Made by a program: the position numbers and the translations under genes | Notes under the pieces: model-generated | Told to the model about the DNA's origin: nothing | The model's input: only the letters and a program-made list of their open reading frames with translations | The model's database searches: none | Shown: positions 5,765 to 7,353 of the stretch, one piece after another | How positions within the stretch are numbered: the stretch's first letter is position 1 | Layout of the letters: every line of letters starts with the position of its first letter | DNA from: BMS3ABIN04 sp965554225 | GTDB taxonomy: Bacteria; Bacteroidota; Ignavibacteria; Ignavibacteriales; Melioribacteraceae | Length of the DNA stretch: 7,353 nucleotides | Reading direction: 5' to 3' | NCBI GenBank assembly: GCA_965554225.1 | Contig: CBEVZC010000143.1 | Coordinates: 1 to 7,353, forward strand

Positions 5765-6750
5765 AAAAATTAAAAATCGGAATAATTGGAACCGGATATT
5801 TAGGCAACCTGCATACAAAGTTGTTAAAAGAAGTTATGCGCGCCGAGCTGGTAGGAGTATATGACAAAAATGTGGAAGTTGCCAAAAACGTTGCCGAAAA
5901 ATACAACGTAAAACCTTTTACTGTTTTAAACGAATTGTTAAAAGAAACGAATGCGGTTTCTATTGTTGCCTCCACAAGCGCCCACTTTTCTTTAGCGAAA
6001 GAAGCCCTGGAAAATGGAAAACATGTATTTGTGGAAAAACCCATTACCTCCGAAATACACGAAGCAGAAGAAATAGTTCAACTTGCGGAAAAAAATAACC
6101 TCAAGCTTCAGGTCGGACATGTTGAACGATTCAATGCGGCTTTACTTTCGCTTAATAAATATAATTTGGATCCGAAATTTATTCAGACAGACAGGCTGGC
6201 ACAATTCAACCCGAGAGGAACGGATGTTGCTGTTGTCTTGGATTTAATGATTCACGATATTGATATTATTCTCAGTTTAATAAAAAGTAAAGTAAAAAAC
6301 GTACATGCTTCCGGTGTGGCGGTTGTTTCCGACAATTTAGATATAGCAAATGCAAGAATTGAATTTGAAAACGGTGCTGTTGCAAATGTAACGGCAAGCA
6401 GAATTTCTCAGAAGAAAATGAGAAAGATGAGAATTTTTCAAAAAGATGCCTATATATCGCTGGATTTTATATCGGGAGTTTCGGAAGTTTATAGATTAAT
6501 TTCGCCTGACGATAGAAGTGTGGAGCATTTTTTGTCTTTTGGTGAAATCGGTGTTGGTGAAAAACGTAAAGCTGTTGTTTATGAACAGCCGGAACATAAA
6601 GAAGTTAATGCTCTAAAACATGAGCTGGAGTTGTTTGTTGATGCTGTCCTGGATAATGTAACACCTATAGTTAGCGGAAAAGACGGATTAAGAGCTTTGA
6701 GAATTGCAGAAGAAATAATTCAAAAAATCGAAGAGTCACAGTTAACATGA
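5761..6750 (+). CDS. Gfo/Idh/MocA-family NAD(P)-dependent oxidoreductase
   Basis: This 329-residue cytosolic enzyme has the two-domain Gfo/Idh/MocA plan. An N-terminal Rossmann domain carries GIIGTGYLG (7-15, the GxGxxG dinucleotide site), and the family EKP motif lies at 92-94 with the conserved lysine 93. VGHVERFN (118-125) follows. The substrate domain contains DLMIHDIDI (161-169), whose aspartate and histidine (D161, H165) are the usual catalytic-site residues. It also has a beta-sheet with RISQKKMRKMRIFQ (214-227). The family oxidises or reduces a hydroxyl group of sugars and nucleotide sugars. Some relatives, such as GnnA (UDP-GlcNAc 3-dehydrogenase of lipid A synthesis), share this general architecture. 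A nucleotide-sugar substrate is plausible because the neighbours are envelope proteins, but the specificity is not fixed by sequence. ATGA overlaps join it to the genes on both sides, so it is translated as the middle gene of the operon. No truncation or missing motif is seen. Confidence 0.9.
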   Translation: MKKLKIGIIGTGYLGNLHTKLLKEVMRAELVGVYDKNVEVAKNVAEKYNVKPFTVLNELLKETNAVSIVASTSAHFSLAKEALENGKHVFVEKPITSEIHEAEEIVQLAEKNNLKLQVGHVERFNAALLSLNKYNLDPKFIQTDRLAQFNPRGTDVAVVLDLMIHDIDIILSLIKSKVKNVHASGVAVVSDNLDIANARIEFENGAVANVTASRISQKKMRKMRIFQKDAYISLDFISGVSEVYRLISPDDRSVEHFLSFGEIGVGEKRKAVVYEQPEHKEVNALKHELELFVDAVLDNVTPIVSGKDGLRALRIAEEIIQKIEESQLT

Positions 6751-7349
6751 GAAAGAAAATTTTATTAGTCATTTTTTTATTTACGTTTTTAAGCGGGTGC
6801 AGTGTTTATAAATCCTTAATGAACATATCAAAATTAAAGTTTAAGCTCGATTCCATTGGTAATTTGAAAATTAGTAACATTGCCGTTAATAAAAAATCGA
6901 GTCTGAAAGATTTTAATGCTTTAGATCTTCTCAGATTAACTTCGGAAGTTACTAAAGGAACTTTGCCCGTAACATTTACATTAAATGTAGATGCTTTCAA
7001 TCCCAACTCGGTCTCAACTGCTAATCAATCTTCGGATATTACCTTGGAATCTTTTCCCTGGAAATTATTTATTGATAACAGGCAAACAATTTCAGGCAAT
7101 ATTTCCAAACCGGTGATTGTGCCGGGGAAAGGCGGTCATTCTATAATACCTTTGAGTATTAGTATGAATTTAATGGAATTTTTTAAAAATGAAAGTTTAA
7201 ACAGCATCTTAAATTTGGCTTTAAATTTAGGTGGAGAAAAAGGTTCTGCATCGCATATTAAAATAGTTGCCGATCCTGTACTTGGCACTCCGATAGGGAA
7301 CATAAAATATCCGAATTCTTTAACGATTGTAGATAAGGAATTTCATTAA
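6747..7349 (+). CDS. LEA type 2 family lipoprotein
   Basis: This is a complete 200-residue lipoprotein. The N-terminus is basic (MRKK), followed by a hydrophobic stretch and the lipobox LSGC, with cysteine 18 as the lipidated residue. Serine at +2 suggests transport onward to the outer membrane rather than retention in the inner membrane. The mature part looks like an LEA-2 (late embryogenesis abundant type 2, WHy-like) beta-sandwich: a first strand region IGNLKISNIAVN (37-48), then VTFTLNVDAFNPN (75-87) with the family NPN signature, then SFPWKLFIDNRQTISGNIS (102-120) and a polar strand pair ending about 175. Bacterial members are envelope proteins of uncertain function. The ATG shares four bases with the stop of the oxidoreductase gene, so the gene is the third member of the operon. 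There is no strong Shine-Dalgarno sequence. Only four bases follow the stop, so any further operon genes or a terminator lie outside the window. Confidence 0.82.
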   Translation: MRKKILLVIFLFTFLSGCSVYKSLMNISKLKFKLDSIGNLKISNIAVNKKSSLKDFNALDLLRLTSEVTKGTLPVTFTLNVDAFNPNSVSTANQSSDITLESFPWKLFIDNRQTISGNISKPVIVPGKGGHSIIPLSISMNLMEFFKNESLNSILNLALNLGGEKGSASHIKIVADPVLGTPIGNIKYPNSLTIVDKEFH

Positions 7350-7353
7350 TTTG

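Noticed and set aside
1..7353. Defence, toxin-antitoxin, phage or transposon genes
   Set aside because: All seven genes were assigned to housekeeping, transport or envelope families, and no transposase, integrase, nuclease, CRISPR repeat or terminal repeat pair was found.

Overview
This is a compact, AT-rich bacterial window with seven complete protein-coding genes. I see no RNA genes, CRISPR array, insertion sequence or phage gene. The best taxonomic clue is the type IX secretion plug-family gene at 4514-5764, because that secretion system is essentially confined to the Bacteroidota/Ignavibacteriota/Chlorobiota group. Several other features fit that group: most starts lack a Shine-Dalgarno sequence and sit in A/T-rich leaders, one promoter resembles the TAnnTTTG type, and there is a Bacteroidota-like LEA-type lipoprotein. 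An Ignavibacteria-like organism is my best guess. This is inferred from gene content alone.

Layout. Positions 1-246 are non-coding and carry a plausible promoter for a large sodium:solute symporter (247-2148, +). A 308-bp spacer follows (2149-2456). It holds nested inverted repeats around a small GC-rich island, a four-unit 10-nt TGTG repeat and a terminator-like hairpin. On the opposite strand is a two-gene operon, crcB (3185-2817) then a DUF190 PII-like gene (2813-2457), with a good Shine-Dalgarno sequence overlapping the crcB stop. A 130-bp divergent intergenic region separates crcB from an exported DUF4097 protein (3316-4245, +) built on an 18-residue TSGGDI repeat. After a 268-bp spacer comes a tightly packed three-gene operon (4514-7349, +): T9SS plug-family protein, Gfo/Idh/MocA oxidoreductase and LEA-type-2 lipoprotein, joined by two 4-base ATGA stop/start overlaps.

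How the genes work together. CrcB and DUF190 are a recognised pair in fluoride export, DUF190 being a likely cytosolic PII-like partner. The 3' operon looks envelope-related: a secretion-translocon plug, a lipoprotein, and between them an NAD(P)-dependent oxidoreductase that could modify a nucleotide sugar. The symporter and the DUF4097 protein stand alone.

No clearly new system is visible. The most worthwhile leads are the translationally coupled plug/oxidoreductase/lipoprotein operon, the near-palindrome in the crcB leader with no recognisable fluoride riboswitch, the nested repeats after the symporter, and the regular solenoid-like repeat of the DUF4097 protein.
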